DNA of 64,000 nucleotides from NCBI GenBank assembly GCA_019748095.1, contig JAIEQA010000018.1, positions 112,456 to 176,455 of the forward strand. Reading direction: 5' to 3'. Both the position numbers and the translations under genes were made by a program. This DNA is from Caulobacteraceae bacterium (GTDB lineage: Bacteria; Pseudomonadota; Alphaproteobacteria; Caulobacterales; Caulobacteraceae). Shown one piece after another: positions 26,879 to 34,170 of this stretch; within the stretch, counting starts at the first letter, position 1, and the number at the start of each line of letters is the position of its first letter. Below the pieces are notes generated by a model, which worked only from the letters and a program-made list of their open reading frames with translations, did not search any database and was not told where the DNA came from.

Positions 26879-27169
26879 ATGACGCGAGGTCGCAGCGCGA
26901 CCCGCCGGGAGGCCCGATTGGAGTACGCCGACATCATCGTCGCGGTTGTGGGCGTCTTCGCCCTCGGCTGGATCGCCGATTCGCTGACCGGACGCCGCGG
27001 GCTGTTCGTCGCCACCCTGGTCGCCGGAACCGGGGCCATCTGCGGCGGCTTCCTCGCTGTGCGGGTGTTCGGGATCACCACCATGGATGAACTGGACTGG
27101 CTGGTCTGGTCGGGGGCCGGGACCGTCCTGTGCCTGATCACCTTCTACCTGTTCCGGAACACACGCTGA
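26879..27169 (+). CDS. Small three-helix membrane protein
   Basis: The 96-residue product (start ATG 26879, MTRGRSATRRE) has a basic N-terminus and three hydrophobic segments (about residues 15-33, 39-61 and 74-92). It is similar in style to small GlsB/transglycosylase-associated proteins, with glycines in LGWIADSLTGRRGLF, but I do not claim membership. Its TGA overlaps the ATG of the following DUF2842 gene by one base, so the two are coupled. It is divergent from ctaA. Confidence 0.65.
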   Translation: MTRGRSATRREARLEYADIIVAVVGVFALGWIADSLTGRRGLFVATLVAGTGAICGGFLAVRVFGITTMDELDWLVWSGAGTVLCLITFYLFRNTR

Positions 27170-27405
27170 TGGGTCTTCGCGCACGCAGGGCCCTGGCCTC
27201 TCTGGGGATCGTCCTGTTCCTGGTGTTCTACATCTGGCTGGTGATCGCCATCGGCACCCGGGTACCCGATCACCCGCTGGCCACCCTCGCCTTCTACGGC
27301 GTCGCCGGCACCGCCTGGGGCATTCCCTTGCTCCCGCTGCTGTCCTGGGCCGAAGGCAAGCCGATGTGGGGACGACGGGGACCGCCGGCAGACACCAACG
27401 AATAA
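27169..27405 (+). CDS. DUF2842 family small membrane protein
   Basis: The 78-residue protein has two transmembrane segments (about 9-30 and 37-58) and the DUF2842 pattern LRARRALASLGIVLFLVFYI, then AFYGVAGTAWGIPLLPLLSW. The family is found in alphaproteobacteria, with unknown function. Start ATG 27169 overlaps the previous stop codon. This is the last chromosomal gene before the integrated element. Confidence 0.8.
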   Translation: MGLRARRALASLGIVLFLVFYIWLVIAIGTRVPDHPLATLAFYGVAGTAWGIPLLPLLSWAEGKPMWGRRGPPADTNE

Positions 27406-27427
27406 GGGGCCGCCAACCGGCGACCCC
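27406..27427 (+). terminator. Weak terminator hairpin after the DUF2842 gene
   Basis: GGGGC-CGCC-AACC-GGCG-ACCCC starts within one base of the stop codon at 27405. It forms a stem of eight pairs with one internal mismatch, without a T-run. Confidence 0.4.
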
Positions 27428-27454
27428 CTAAATCCGACCGTATCGAAAGATCGA

Positions 27455-27499
27455 TGGTCGGAGCGACAGGATTCGAACCTGCGACCCCTTGACCCCCAG
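27455..27499 (-). other. Attachment-site half: 3' fragment of tRNA-Pro(GGG)
   Basis: Read on the minus strand this is CTGGGGG (anticodon loop, anticodon GGG), TCAAG (3' anticodon stem), variable loop, T arm GCAGGTTCGAATCCTGT, acceptor CGCTCCG and CCA. The bases 5' of the loop do not pair (GGTCA instead of CTTGA) and no D arm follows, so the 5' half is missing. Truncation at the anticodon loop is the classical crossover site of tyrosine integrases, and the integrase gene lies 175 bases away. Confidence 0.85.
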
Positions 27500-27621
27500 T
27501 GACCATTTTTGGGCTTTTTTGAAACGCGGTGAAACAACAGAATAGGCTGAAAAGCTATTGAAAATACGGCTGAAACTGCTACATACTGATCCAGCCGGTT
27601 TCGTCATGACCCTCTAATTTT

Positions 27622-27645
27622 TGTGACCAAATCTGTGACCAAATC
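27622..27645 (+). repeat. Tandem 12-base direct repeats near the attachment site
   Basis: TGTGACCAAATC occurs twice in perfect tandem, 30 bases before the integrase start codon. A related GTGACCATTT occurs at the tRNA fragment edge (27500). They are candidates for integrase or excisionase arm-binding sites. The 27500-27674 stretch is much richer in A+T than the surroundings. Confidence 0.6.
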
Positions 27646-27674
27646 GGTGGGTTTCAGTACCAGCGAGTTTGCGT

Positions 27675-29114
27675 ATGACCAGCCTCGACCCGTCCGCGTC
27701 GGCCCCCAAGATCCTTCTGACCGCTGGCCCGCGCGGCACCATTCATATGAAGGTGCCGCCAGGCGTTCGTCGTATCCGTGACAGTCTTACGCCCGGCCTG
27801 GACATCCTGATCGGGAAGACCAAGCGCACCTATGCGGTGAAGCTGAGGGTCAAAGGCCGTCCCGGTCAGTTGGTTGTTCGGTTGGGCGACGTCGATCAAA
27901 TGGACCTCAAGGACGCGCGGCTCCAGGCCAGGGCCGCGATCGACGACGCGCGTCGAGGCATCCTGCCAGAGCAAGCGAGCGAGCGCCGGGAACAGGCCAT
28001 GCGCGCTGAAGCAGCGGCGGCTCGCAAAGCGGAACTGGAGGCCGAGCGGGCGCAGTCCGTCACCTTCAAATCCGTCGCGGACGACTACCTCGCCGACAAA
28101 CTTCCCGGTGGCGGCGGCAGGCTGGCCTCCCAGCCCGAACTCAAACGTAAGCTCGAGAAGGAATTGAAGGGTTGGCATAAGCGGCCGATTGCCGAAATCA
28201 CGCGCGCCGAGATCAAGACCCTGGCTAGAACCAAGGCCAAGGCGTCGGAAACCTCAGCCAACCGGCTGCTGTCCTTCATCAAGCGCGTCTTCGCCTGGGC
28301 CGAGGATCAGGACATCATCGACGATAATCCCGCGCTCGGGGTGAAGAAACCGGGGGCCGAAGCCGAACGGATGCGCTATCTCGAGGATGACGAGATCCGG
28401 TTGTTCTGGAAGGCGGCCGACACCATCCCCGAGCCGGCCGGACGACTCTTCCAGCTCTGCCTGGTCACAGGCCAACGCCGGGGCGAGGTCGGCGGACTGC
28501 GGCGTTCAGAACTCGGCGAGTTTCGTTTCAAGGACCGCGAGGGAAAGGCAAGCTCGGTCAAAGCTTGGTTGCTGCCTGCAGGCCGAACGAAGCGGCGGCG
28601 CGATCATGCCGTACCCCTTTCGCCCTTGGCTCAAGCCATCATCGCCGGCGTTCCCGCACTGAAGAGTGAGCAAGGCGAGGTGACGGACCACGTCTTTGCC
28701 ACGGCGGGCCATAGGGACCAGGCCCCCTCGGGTTGGTCGAAGTTCAAGCGAGCGCTGGACGAGGCGATCGGGCGACTGATCGCCGAGGAAGCGGGCGAGG
28801 ATTTCGATGCCGCGCGACATCGTCTGGCGGACTGGCATATCCACGATCTACGGGCGACCTGCGCGACCCATCTCGACATGGAGGAAGTGGATAGCCAGAC
28901 CATCTCGCGGATTCTGAACCATGCCGAGGGCGATTCAAAAAGCATCACCAAGCGGTACAAGCGTTACGCATACGACCGCGAAGCCTCGGAAGCGCTCAAT
29001 CTCTGGGCTGAGAAGCTCGAGCGCTTGACCCAGGCAAGGCGGGACACGGCCCCGCCCTCCCTCTTCGCCTTCAATGACCCAGTGCTTGTCAGTGCCCAGC
29101 GGCAGGCGGCCTGA
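27675..29114 (+). CDS. int: Tyrosine recombinase / ICE integrase
   Basis: This 479-residue integrase would insert the element into tRNA-Pro(GGG). The N-terminal region has the arm-binding domain (TYAVKLRVKGRPGQLVVRLG), then a core-binding domain (about 120-215; TFKSVADDYLADKL) and the catalytic domain with arginine I in VTGQRRGEVGGLRRSE, the HxxR box in WHIHDLRATCATHLD, the late histidine in ILNHAEG and the nucleophile tyrosine in KRYKRYAYDREAS. The ATG at 27675 is chosen over TTG 27669. It is the first gene of the element and points away from the tRNA fragment. Confidence 0.93.
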   Translation: MTSLDPSASAPKILLTAGPRGTIHMKVPPGVRRIRDSLTPGLDILIGKTKRTYAVKLRVKGRPGQLVVRLGDVDQMDLKDARLQARAAIDDARRGILPEQASERREQAMRAEAAAARKAELEAERAQSVTFKSVADDYLADKLPGGGGRLASQPELKRKLEKELKGWHKRPIAEITRAEIKTLARTKAKASETSANRLLSFIKRVFAWAEDQDIIDDNPALGVKKPGAEAERMRYLEDDEIRLFWKAADTIPEPAGRLFQLCLVTGQRRGEVGGLRRSELGEFRFKDREGKASSVKAWLLPAGRTKRRRDHAVPLSPLAQAIIAGVPALKSEQGEVTDHVFATAGHRDQAPSGWSKFKRALDEAIGRLIAEEAGEDFDAARHRLADWHIHDLRATCATHLDMEEVDSQTISRILNHAEGDSKSITKRYKRYAYDREASEALNLWAEKLERLTQARRDTAPPSLFAFNDPVLVSAQRQAA

Positions 29115-29174
29115 AGGCCCTGAGATGGTTCTCGCCCTTGCTCCCTATCGCCGGAAGGCACTCTTTGGCCGACC

Positions 29175-29209
29175 CATGACCGCCGAAGCCGACGGCTCTG
29201 TCGGTCATG
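29175..29209. repeat. Nested inverted repeat between integrase and S-4TM gene
   Basis: Outer arms CATGACCG and CGGTCATG enclose an inner AGCCG-A-CGGCT hairpin. Further GGTCATGACC and CCATGACC copies lie within 50 bases on the right. This could terminate the integrase transcript or be an operator for the effector gene. Confidence 0.45.
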
Positions 29210-29283
29210 ACCGTCGGGCCCCACCCTGTCGGGGGCAGGCCATGACCTATTGAAACCGGGCCGCTTTGGTCGATAAGCGAGGC

Positions 29284-30177
29284 ATGAACGATATTCCGCT
29301 CCGGCAAAACCAGGACGCCAATCTTCGGCTGCTGCGGGCGCGCCAGGAGATGTTTCATCGGGCAAAGCTGGTTTTCATCGCGCAACTTCTCCTAACCGTG
29401 CTGCTGCCGGTTTCGGGGGCGATCTGGGGCTTGGTTCACGAAGACCAACGCGCGACCATCGCTCTGTTGAGCTTGGTCATGACCGTCGTGGATGCGGCGC
29501 TGCTCGACCGGGCGCAGCGTCGGTTCGTCCGCAACGGTGCCAAGGCGGCCGAGGCGTTCGACTGCAGCGTGCTCCAGCTGCCCTGGAACACCCTGGCGGC
29601 GGGAAAGCCCTTGGACGACGAGGCCGTCGAGGAAGCCGCGACGTCATGGGAACGACGCCGCCAGAACAAAGGGCTGATCGACTGGTATCCGAATGAGGTC
29701 GGTCAAGCCTCTCTCTCGCTCGGCCGCCTGATCTGCCAACGAACGAACCTTTGGTACGATGGCCGGCTCCGGCGATTGAATGGATCTCTCGCTCTCCTCT
29801 TGGCCTGGGCATTGCCGATCACTCTGTTGCTCGCTTGCTGGTGGCTCAACCTGCCGTTTCGCGAGATCGCCATCGTCCTGACGCCAGCTGCCCCCGTCAT
29901 GGTCTGGGCCATCCGCGAGCATTTCCGGCAGAAGGATACGGCCGAGGCGCAAGAGCAAACCAAGGGCGAGGCAGAGGCCTATCTGTCGGCCATCAAGCGT
30001 GGAGAACTGAGCGAGCCCGAGGCCCAGCAGGCCGCTCGCGACGTCCAGAACGCCCTGTACGCCAGACGCGCGGCCAGCCCCATGATCATCCCGGGGCTGT
30101 ACCAACTCGCCCGCCCGGGCCTGGAACGTCAGATGAAGGCCGGGGCCGCGGAACATGTCCGCGACCCCAAATCCTAG
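29284..30177 (+). CDS. S-4TM family putative pore-forming effector (CBASS effector)
   Basis: The 297-residue protein has the layout of the SMODS-associated 4TM effector family: an N-terminal helix (IPLRQNQDANLRLLRARQ), two membrane segments (about 29-50 and 57-74), a conserved soluble loop with NKGLIDWYPNEV and QRTNLWYDGRLRR, two more membrane segments (about 168-188 and 194-211), then a coiled, charged C-terminus. Family members are thought to open membrane pores and kill infected cells when the cyclic nucleotide signal appears. Here it is encoded on the plus strand, its stop codon 10 bases from the stop of the CD-NTase gene. ATG 29284 is preferred; TTG 29266 is possible. Confidence 0.82.
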   Translation: MNDIPLRQNQDANLRLLRARQEMFHRAKLVFIAQLLLTVLLPVSGAIWGLVHEDQRATIALLSLVMTVVDAALLDRAQRRFVRNGAKAAEAFDCSVLQLPWNTLAAGKPLDDEAVEEAATSWERRRQNKGLIDWYPNEVGQASLSLGRLICQRTNLWYDGRLRRLNGSLALLLAWALPITLLLACWWLNLPFREIAIVLTPAAPVMVWAIREHFRQKDTAEAQEQTKGEAEAYLSAIKRGELSEPEAQQAARDVQNALYARRAASPMIIPGLYQLARPGLERQMKAGAAEHVRDPKS

Positions 30178-30187
30178 ATGCGCTCTG

Positions 30188-31072
30188 TCAGGACGCGGGG
30201 AAGAACTCGCCGAAGACCTCTCGCCAGATCCTGACCGCCTCCCCTTCTCGGCCCTGCGCCTCGGCGCGGTAGGCCCGCGTCGCGGCCATCTCCGCGGCCT
30301 CCAGCTTGAGACGGGCGGCCGAGCAAAGCGCGGACGTCATCTCATCAGACACCGGCGGCCCCAGATGAGCAGGATCGGCCCAGTCCTCGTGAACGCTCGC
30401 GGCCGCCGCCGCGAAGAAGCGTCGCGCCTCATCCGGGAAGGTGTTGAACGGCCCGTCGATGAGATCCAACGCCATCACCTCAACCAGGAACGAGGGCTCG
30501 ATGGGCCGACCGTTCGCTCGGTTCCAGCTCTTGAGCATCTTCACCAGCGGGACCCAGTTGCCCGAGAGATCCCGGTTCTTGGCCGTGGTCAGATCGTTGT
30601 GTGTCGCCGGATTGGTCTTGATCCAGGTTCCGAGCTGTTCGTCCGGAATCTCGTAGTCCGAGCCGGAGGCGAAAGCGGGCACCACGTCCAGGCTGACGAC
30701 CTTGCCGTCTTCATGCTGGGTCTGGTTGCGCTTCTCGAACCAGACGGTCACGCACCGTCGATCGCGGACGACCTGATCGCGGCCATAGGCGTCGACCAGA
30801 CAGGCCTCCAGGTCATCGAGCACGGCTTTCGGGTGCGCCTTTCGGCGCTCCGACTCCTTCGTGCCCAGAACGACGAAGATGTCGATGTCCTTGAGCGGCT
30901 TGGTCTTGGTGTGCCGGCCGTAGGATCCTGCCAAGAAATCATGATCGACGTCGAAAGACGCCTGGACCGTGGCCCGAACGTCTTTCTGCCGCCGACTGGC
31001 GTCGTCCTGTTCCGTCTTCGTCAGCTCCAGGCGGGATTTGAAGGTGGCGAAAGCGTCGCTGACCTTGCTCAT
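30188..31072 (-). CDS. CD-NTase (cyclic oligonucleotide synthase, SMODS) of a CBASS system
   Basis: The 294-residue nucleotidyltransferase makes cyclic di- or trinucleotide alarms in CBASS. Catalytic features are all present: the helix-capping G49-S-Y-G-R53, D62 and D64 (KDIDIFVVL) and the third aspartate D129 (SLDVVPAF). A C-terminal OAS1-like helical part includes VKMLKSWNRANGRPIEPSFLVEV. The start ATG 31072 shares ATGA with the stop of the HORMA gene upstream, so it is translated as part of the four-gene minus-strand operon. HORMA/TRIP13 control implies synthesis of a cyclic trinucleotide, as in studied clade C/D enzymes, but the product and clade are not proven. Confidence 0.9.
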   Translation of the reverse strand: MSKVSDAFATFKSRLELTKTEQDDASRRQKDVRATVQASFDVDHDFLAGSYGRHTKTKPLKDIDIFVVLGTKESERRKAHPKAVLDDLEACLVDAYGRDQVVRDRRCVTVWFEKRNQTQHEDGKVVSLDVVPAFASGSDYEIPDEQLGTWIKTNPATHNDLTTAKNRDLSGNWVPLVKMLKSWNRANGRPIEPSFLVEVMALDLIDGPFNTFPDEARRFFAAAAASVHEDWADPAHLGPPVSDEMTSALCSAARLKLEAAEMAATRAYRAEAQGREGEAVRIWREVFGEFFPAS

Positions 31073-31572
31073 GACGGTCTCCAGTAGTTGAGGCCCGCAG
31101 TGATATCGTGCGTGGCGATGGCGGTGCCGGTCGCGCGGCTGACGAGTCCGGCGGTCGAACGCTTGGTGCAGCTCGACATCCCAGGCACGTCGGGTCGGCC
31201 GGGGCGCGTCGTCAGGATGATCGTGTAGGTGCACCCGCTGGGCGGACGTCCGACCTTGTCGATGGTCCGCTGGAGATGCTGGCGATCGACCCACATGTCA
31301 TCGTCGACGCCGCTGCCGGCATAGGTGATGGGAAAGTCCCAGCGGAGCTGAAGATCGCGTGACCCAGGCTTGTGGAACTCGATCGTCACCGTGGTCAGCC
31401 AGCCGCTTTCAAGCCAGGTTCGCGCGGCATTGCCCACGATGGCCCAGTCGTCGACGAGTTTCTCGGGGGACAGACCGGCCGCCTGGACGATACGGGTCAG
31501 CTGATTGCGCATGTGATCCGCAACGAAGGCCGCGGTGTGGGTGCGGGTATAGGTGAAGGTTGAGACGGCCAT
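31069..31572 (-). CDS. Bacterial HORMA-domain protein (CBASS sensor/activator)
   Basis: This 167-residue protein matches, from memory of the family, bacterial HORMA proteins of type III CBASS: TYTRTHTAAFVADHMRNQL, then AARTWLESGWLTTVTIEFHKP, LQLRWDFPITY, MWVDRQHLQRTI and a C-terminal safety-belt-like region ending IATHDITAGLNYWRP. In known systems the closed HORMA binds a peptide, joins the CD-NTase and switches it on; TRIP13 opens and resets it. It lies between the second HORMA-like gene (TGATG overlap) and the CD-NTase gene (ATGA overlap). No search was run, so the call rests on pattern and context. Confidence 0.8.
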   Translation of the reverse strand: MAVSTFTYTRTHTAAFVADHMRNQLTRIVQAAGLSPEKLVDDWAIVGNAARTWLESGWLTTVTIEFHKPGSRDLQLRWDFPITYAGSGVDDDMWVDRQHLQRTIDKVGRPPSGCTYTIILTTRPGRPDVPGMSSCTKRSTAGLVSRATGTAIATHDITAGLNYWRPS

Positions 31573-32042
31573 CAGTGCGCGGCTCCCCAGTCGATCGTGA
31601 GCGCCGATGCCGCGGCGGGTTGCGCGTTGGACGCCTGTTCCGCCAGCGCGCCAGGAGTGTCGTTGAAGTCATGAACGACCAGACGCGGTGCCCGCTTCTT
31701 CAAGGTCTCCGTCACCCAGTCGATGTCGACAGGATCGCAGGGCACATACAGCGTCCAGTCTTTCGCCGTCGGGTTCCAGTCGAGCGCCGCGACGTCGAGT
31801 CCCAGACTGACCGCATCGGCACCATAAGAGAAATAGAGCACCAGGCGGTGGCCATCGCCCTTCAGCGTCATTGGGTGGTCGGCGTAATGCTCCTCGGCGA
31901 GCAGGCTCGCCATCACCGTGGTCGCCGCCGTCAACTGAGCCGTGTCGACGGAATCCGACTGGGTGATCAGGTCGATGACCGCCGCCCAGGTCTCGGACCC
32001 CGACCGGGCCGGGACGGCCGCGATATCCCTACGCAGCTTCAC
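31572..32042 (-). CDS. Second HORMA-like / CBASS-associated protein
   Basis: A 156-residue protein starting at GTG 32042 (VKLRRDIAAVPAR). It is rich in aspartate and tryptophan, with LVLYFSYGADAVSLGLDVAALDW and PTAKDWTLYVPCDPVDIDWV, and has a short disordered C-terminus (ASNAQPAAASALTIDWG). Its place between the TRIP13-like gene (14-base overlap) and the HORMA gene is the place of a second HORMA protein in two-HORMA CBASS operons such as that of Pseudomonas aeruginosa. The domain itself is not obvious by eye; HORMA3-like is an inference from context. The upstream reading to 32180 is a shadow. Confidence 0.65.
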   Translation of the reverse strand: MKLRRDIAAVPARSGSETWAAVIDLITQSDSVDTAQLTAATTVMASLLAEEHYADHPMTLKGDGHRLVLYFSYGADAVSLGLDVAALDWNPTAKDWTLYVPCDPVDIDWVTETLKKRAPRLVVHDFNDTPGALAEQASNAQPAAASALTIDWGAAH

Positions 32043-32910
32043 GGCCGACCTCCTTGCCCGCCTGTGCGGCAGCCTTGATCGCGGCCAGCAGTTGCTGGCT
32101 CGTGACGAGGTTGGGATCGCGCGCCGTCGCCAGCGACCCGGCGAGGGCGCCGACGACCGCCTTGCGCAGGCGCCGCCCATCCATACCGTTGGACGCGGTG
32201 ACGAACAGGGCCATGTCGCGCCCGAGGCCGGCGACCTTGGGCCATTGGCGTGCCAGGGCGTCCAAGGTGTCGCGGATGATCTCGGCCCGGGCCTCGGCGT
32301 TCGGCGGCGGGATGGTTTCGATCAGGTCCGCGCGGGACAGGAAGGCGGCGTCGACCGCCTGCGGATAGTTGGTTGTCGCAATCAGCAGGATGTTCTTGTG
32401 GGTCCGCGTCAGCAGATCGAGCCCGGCGAGCACGGCGTCGGTCGCCCGGTGCACATCGACAGGATTGGCTTCCAGGCTCATCCGGCGCCGATCGGCCGCC
32501 AAGGTCTCCACTTCATCCAGCAGCACGACGGCGACGCCACCCATGCCGGCTTCCGGAATGGTTTGGGTGAACAGGGTGGTGACCTGCTGCTGGCTCTTGC
32601 CGAGCGAGGCGCTCGCCAGACCGTGCGGGTCGATCTGCAGGAAGGTCACCTTCTGGCCCGGAAGCATAGACGCCACCTTGGTGGCGAGGCCCCGGGCCAG
32701 CGTCGTCTTGCCGGTTCCGGGAATACCGGCCAACACGATCAAACCATGGAGCGGCGCGGCGTCGAACGGGACGGACCGGCGGACGGTCAAGGCCAGCATC
32801 GATTGGGCGAGAAGGCGATCCTTGACGCCCTGATCGATCTTGATAGCAGCCCACGCGGTCTCGAACTGGACGTCGGGCAGAGGGCAGCGGTAGGCGATTC
32901 CTGAATTCAT
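32029..32910 (-). CDS. TRIP13-like AAA+ ATPase of CBASS
   Basis: The 293-residue ATPase remodels HORMA proteins and keeps CBASS off in the absence of phage. Motifs: Walker A GIPGTGKT (62-69), Walker B VVLLDEVE (128-135), sensor 1 ATTN (178-181), arginine finger SRAD (192-195), and a C-terminal lid helix bundle. An N-terminal segment (FETAWAAIKIDQGVKDRLLAQ) resembles the TRIP13/Pch2 linker. It is the first gene of the operon; AAAGGA lies eight bases before the ATG at 32910. The 650 bases upstream are non-coding. Confidence 0.88.
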   Translation of the reverse strand: MNSGIAYRCPLPDVQFETAWAAIKIDQGVKDRLLAQSMLALTVRRSVPFDAAPLHGLIVLAGIPGTGKTTLARGLATKVASMLPGQKVTFLQIDPHGLASASLGKSQQQVTTLFTQTIPEAGMGGVAVVLLDEVETLAADRRRMSLEANPVDVHRATDAVLAGLDLLTRTHKNILLIATTNYPQAVDAAFLSRADLIETIPPPNAEARAEIIRDTLDALARQWPKVAGLGRDMALFVTASNGMDGRRLRKAVVGALAGSLATARDPNLVTSQQLLAAIKAAAQAGKEVGREAA

Positions 32911-33558
32911 GGTTCAGTCCTTTCGGTTCGGGGAAGAAGAATCCGAGAGGGCTGTGTCGCGGCCACGGTTGTGTGGGCGCGACGGCGATGCATAAGATCG
33001 CGCCGCTGGCTCGGATGAGTCGGTATCGGGGAGAGATCGGCCTCCTGAGTGACGGCCAAGTCGAAGTTGGCCGGCCTCTCCCCACCTTGTTCACGCTCAG
33101 ATCACTTGACAGCCCCGTTGTCTGATGCCGACCAGACCGTCGCGCGCGACGGCCGCGTCGTCGTTTGAATTCTGAGGGAATCGGAACAGCCAACGCCCAA
33201 TGCTCAGGGACTCGTTAAGGCGAGTCGCAGGCGACGCAAAGGGAACGTTAACGCGTCTTCACTCTGATGCGATTCGTGCCCTGTGTCGAATGCCACGTCA
33301 AGATGTTGTGGTGATATTGTTGTTCGACCCCACATACGGGCTTCGTCGAAGGAATCATGCCGCGTTGGGGCAGCCCGCCGTTCTTGGCATCTTTCGATGA
33401 GGGAGGCTTTGGCAATCGTGATGGATCCTGCTCTTGCGGCCTCTCCACGCCGCCCAATTCAGGTCAGCCCGCCGGGCGCGTGGACGCCAGCCTCAGACTG
33501 TGGCAAGTAACATATCCTTGCACTTTGGGCGTATAGATATAGGAAATGTAACATCGCG
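32911..33558. other. Long intergenic region between CBASS and AbiE, with palindromes
   Basis: No convincing gene is found. Structures seen are a hairpin CGGCCAA-GTCGAAG-TTGGCCG (33053-33073) and a perfect 16-base palindrome CCGTCGCGCGCGACGG (33137-33152). It must contain the divergent promoters for the CBASS operon (minus) and the AbiE pair (plus). Short open frames of 66-75 codons here lack coding character. Confidence 0.6.
33507..33552. promoter_or_regulatory. Inverted repeat at the abiE promoter, possible AbiEi operator
   Basis: GTAACATATCC and GGAAATGTAAC (9 of 11 complementary) flank an A+T-rich centre with TATAGATATA, just before the abiEi start. AbiEi antitoxins repress their own promoter by binding inverted repeats; the assignment here is by position and symmetry only. 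Confidence 0.5.
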
Positions 33559-34170
33559 ATGGCGACCATGACCCACATCGAACGCGCCCTCGCCGTCGCT
33601 CAAGCCCAAGGCGTCGCGCGCACCCGCGATTTCGTCACCGCCGGCGTCCCCCGCGTCTATCTCAAACGCCTCGTCGAGGATGGTCGACTGAGCCAGGTCG
33701 GCCGCGGCCTTTACAGACCTAACGACGTTTCTCTGCCCACGACCTCCAGCCTGGCCGAAGCGGCGCGCGTGGTACCGAACGGGGTGATCGCGCTTTTGTC
33801 CGCCCTGCGATTTCACGGACTGACCACCCAGGCCCCTCATGCCGTCTGGCTTCTCATCGACACGCGGGCGTGGACTCCTGTAAATCCGCCTATGCGGCTG
33901 AAGATCGTTCGAGCCAGCGGCCCCTCGCTGACGGAGGGCGTGGAGCCGCATGACATCGACGGCGTCACTGTGCCCATCACATCGCCCGCCAAGACCGTGG
34001 TCGACTGCTTCAAATACCGGCGGAGGGTCGGGCTCGACGTCGCCCTGGAGGCGCTTCAGGATTTCATGAAGGACAGCGCACGCCGTCGCCAGCGCGACGC
34101 GCTCTGGAAATATGCCGAGATCGACCGGGTCCAAACCGTGATCCGCCCTTATCTTGAAGCGCTCAGTTGA
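33559..34170 (+). CDS. abiEi: AbiEi family antitoxin (type IV toxin-antitoxin)
   Basis: The 203-residue protein has the AbiEi N-terminal winged helix (RTRDFVTAGVPRVYLKRLVEDGRLSQVGRGLYRP) and the C-terminal domain with ALLSALRFHGLTTQAPHAVW, VTSPAKTVVDCFKYRRRVG-like spacing (here VPITSPAKTVVDCF) and LDVALEALQDF. It represses the pair and neutralises the toxin. Its stop codon overlaps the TTG start of abiEii (TTGA). In lactococci and others AbiE aborts phage infection. Confidence 0.9.
   Translation: MATMTHIERALAVAQAQGVARTRDFVTAGVPRVYLKRLVEDGRLSQVGRGLYRPNDVSLPTTSSLAEAARVVPNGVIALLSALRFHGLTTQAPHAVWLLIDTRAWTPVNPPMRLKIVRASGPSLTEGVEPHDIDGVTVPITSPAKTVVDCFKYRRRVGLDVALEALQDFMKDSARRRQRDALWKYAEIDRVQTVIRPYLEALS

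Noticed and set aside
27455-27530. A functional tRNA gene at 27455
   Set aside because: The 5' half (acceptor strand, D arm and 5' anticodon stem) is missing; only the 3' half can be folded.
33200-33510. Small open frames (66-75 codons) between CBASS and AbiE
   Set aside because: They overlap one another on both strands, have no ribosome site and no plausible protein composition.
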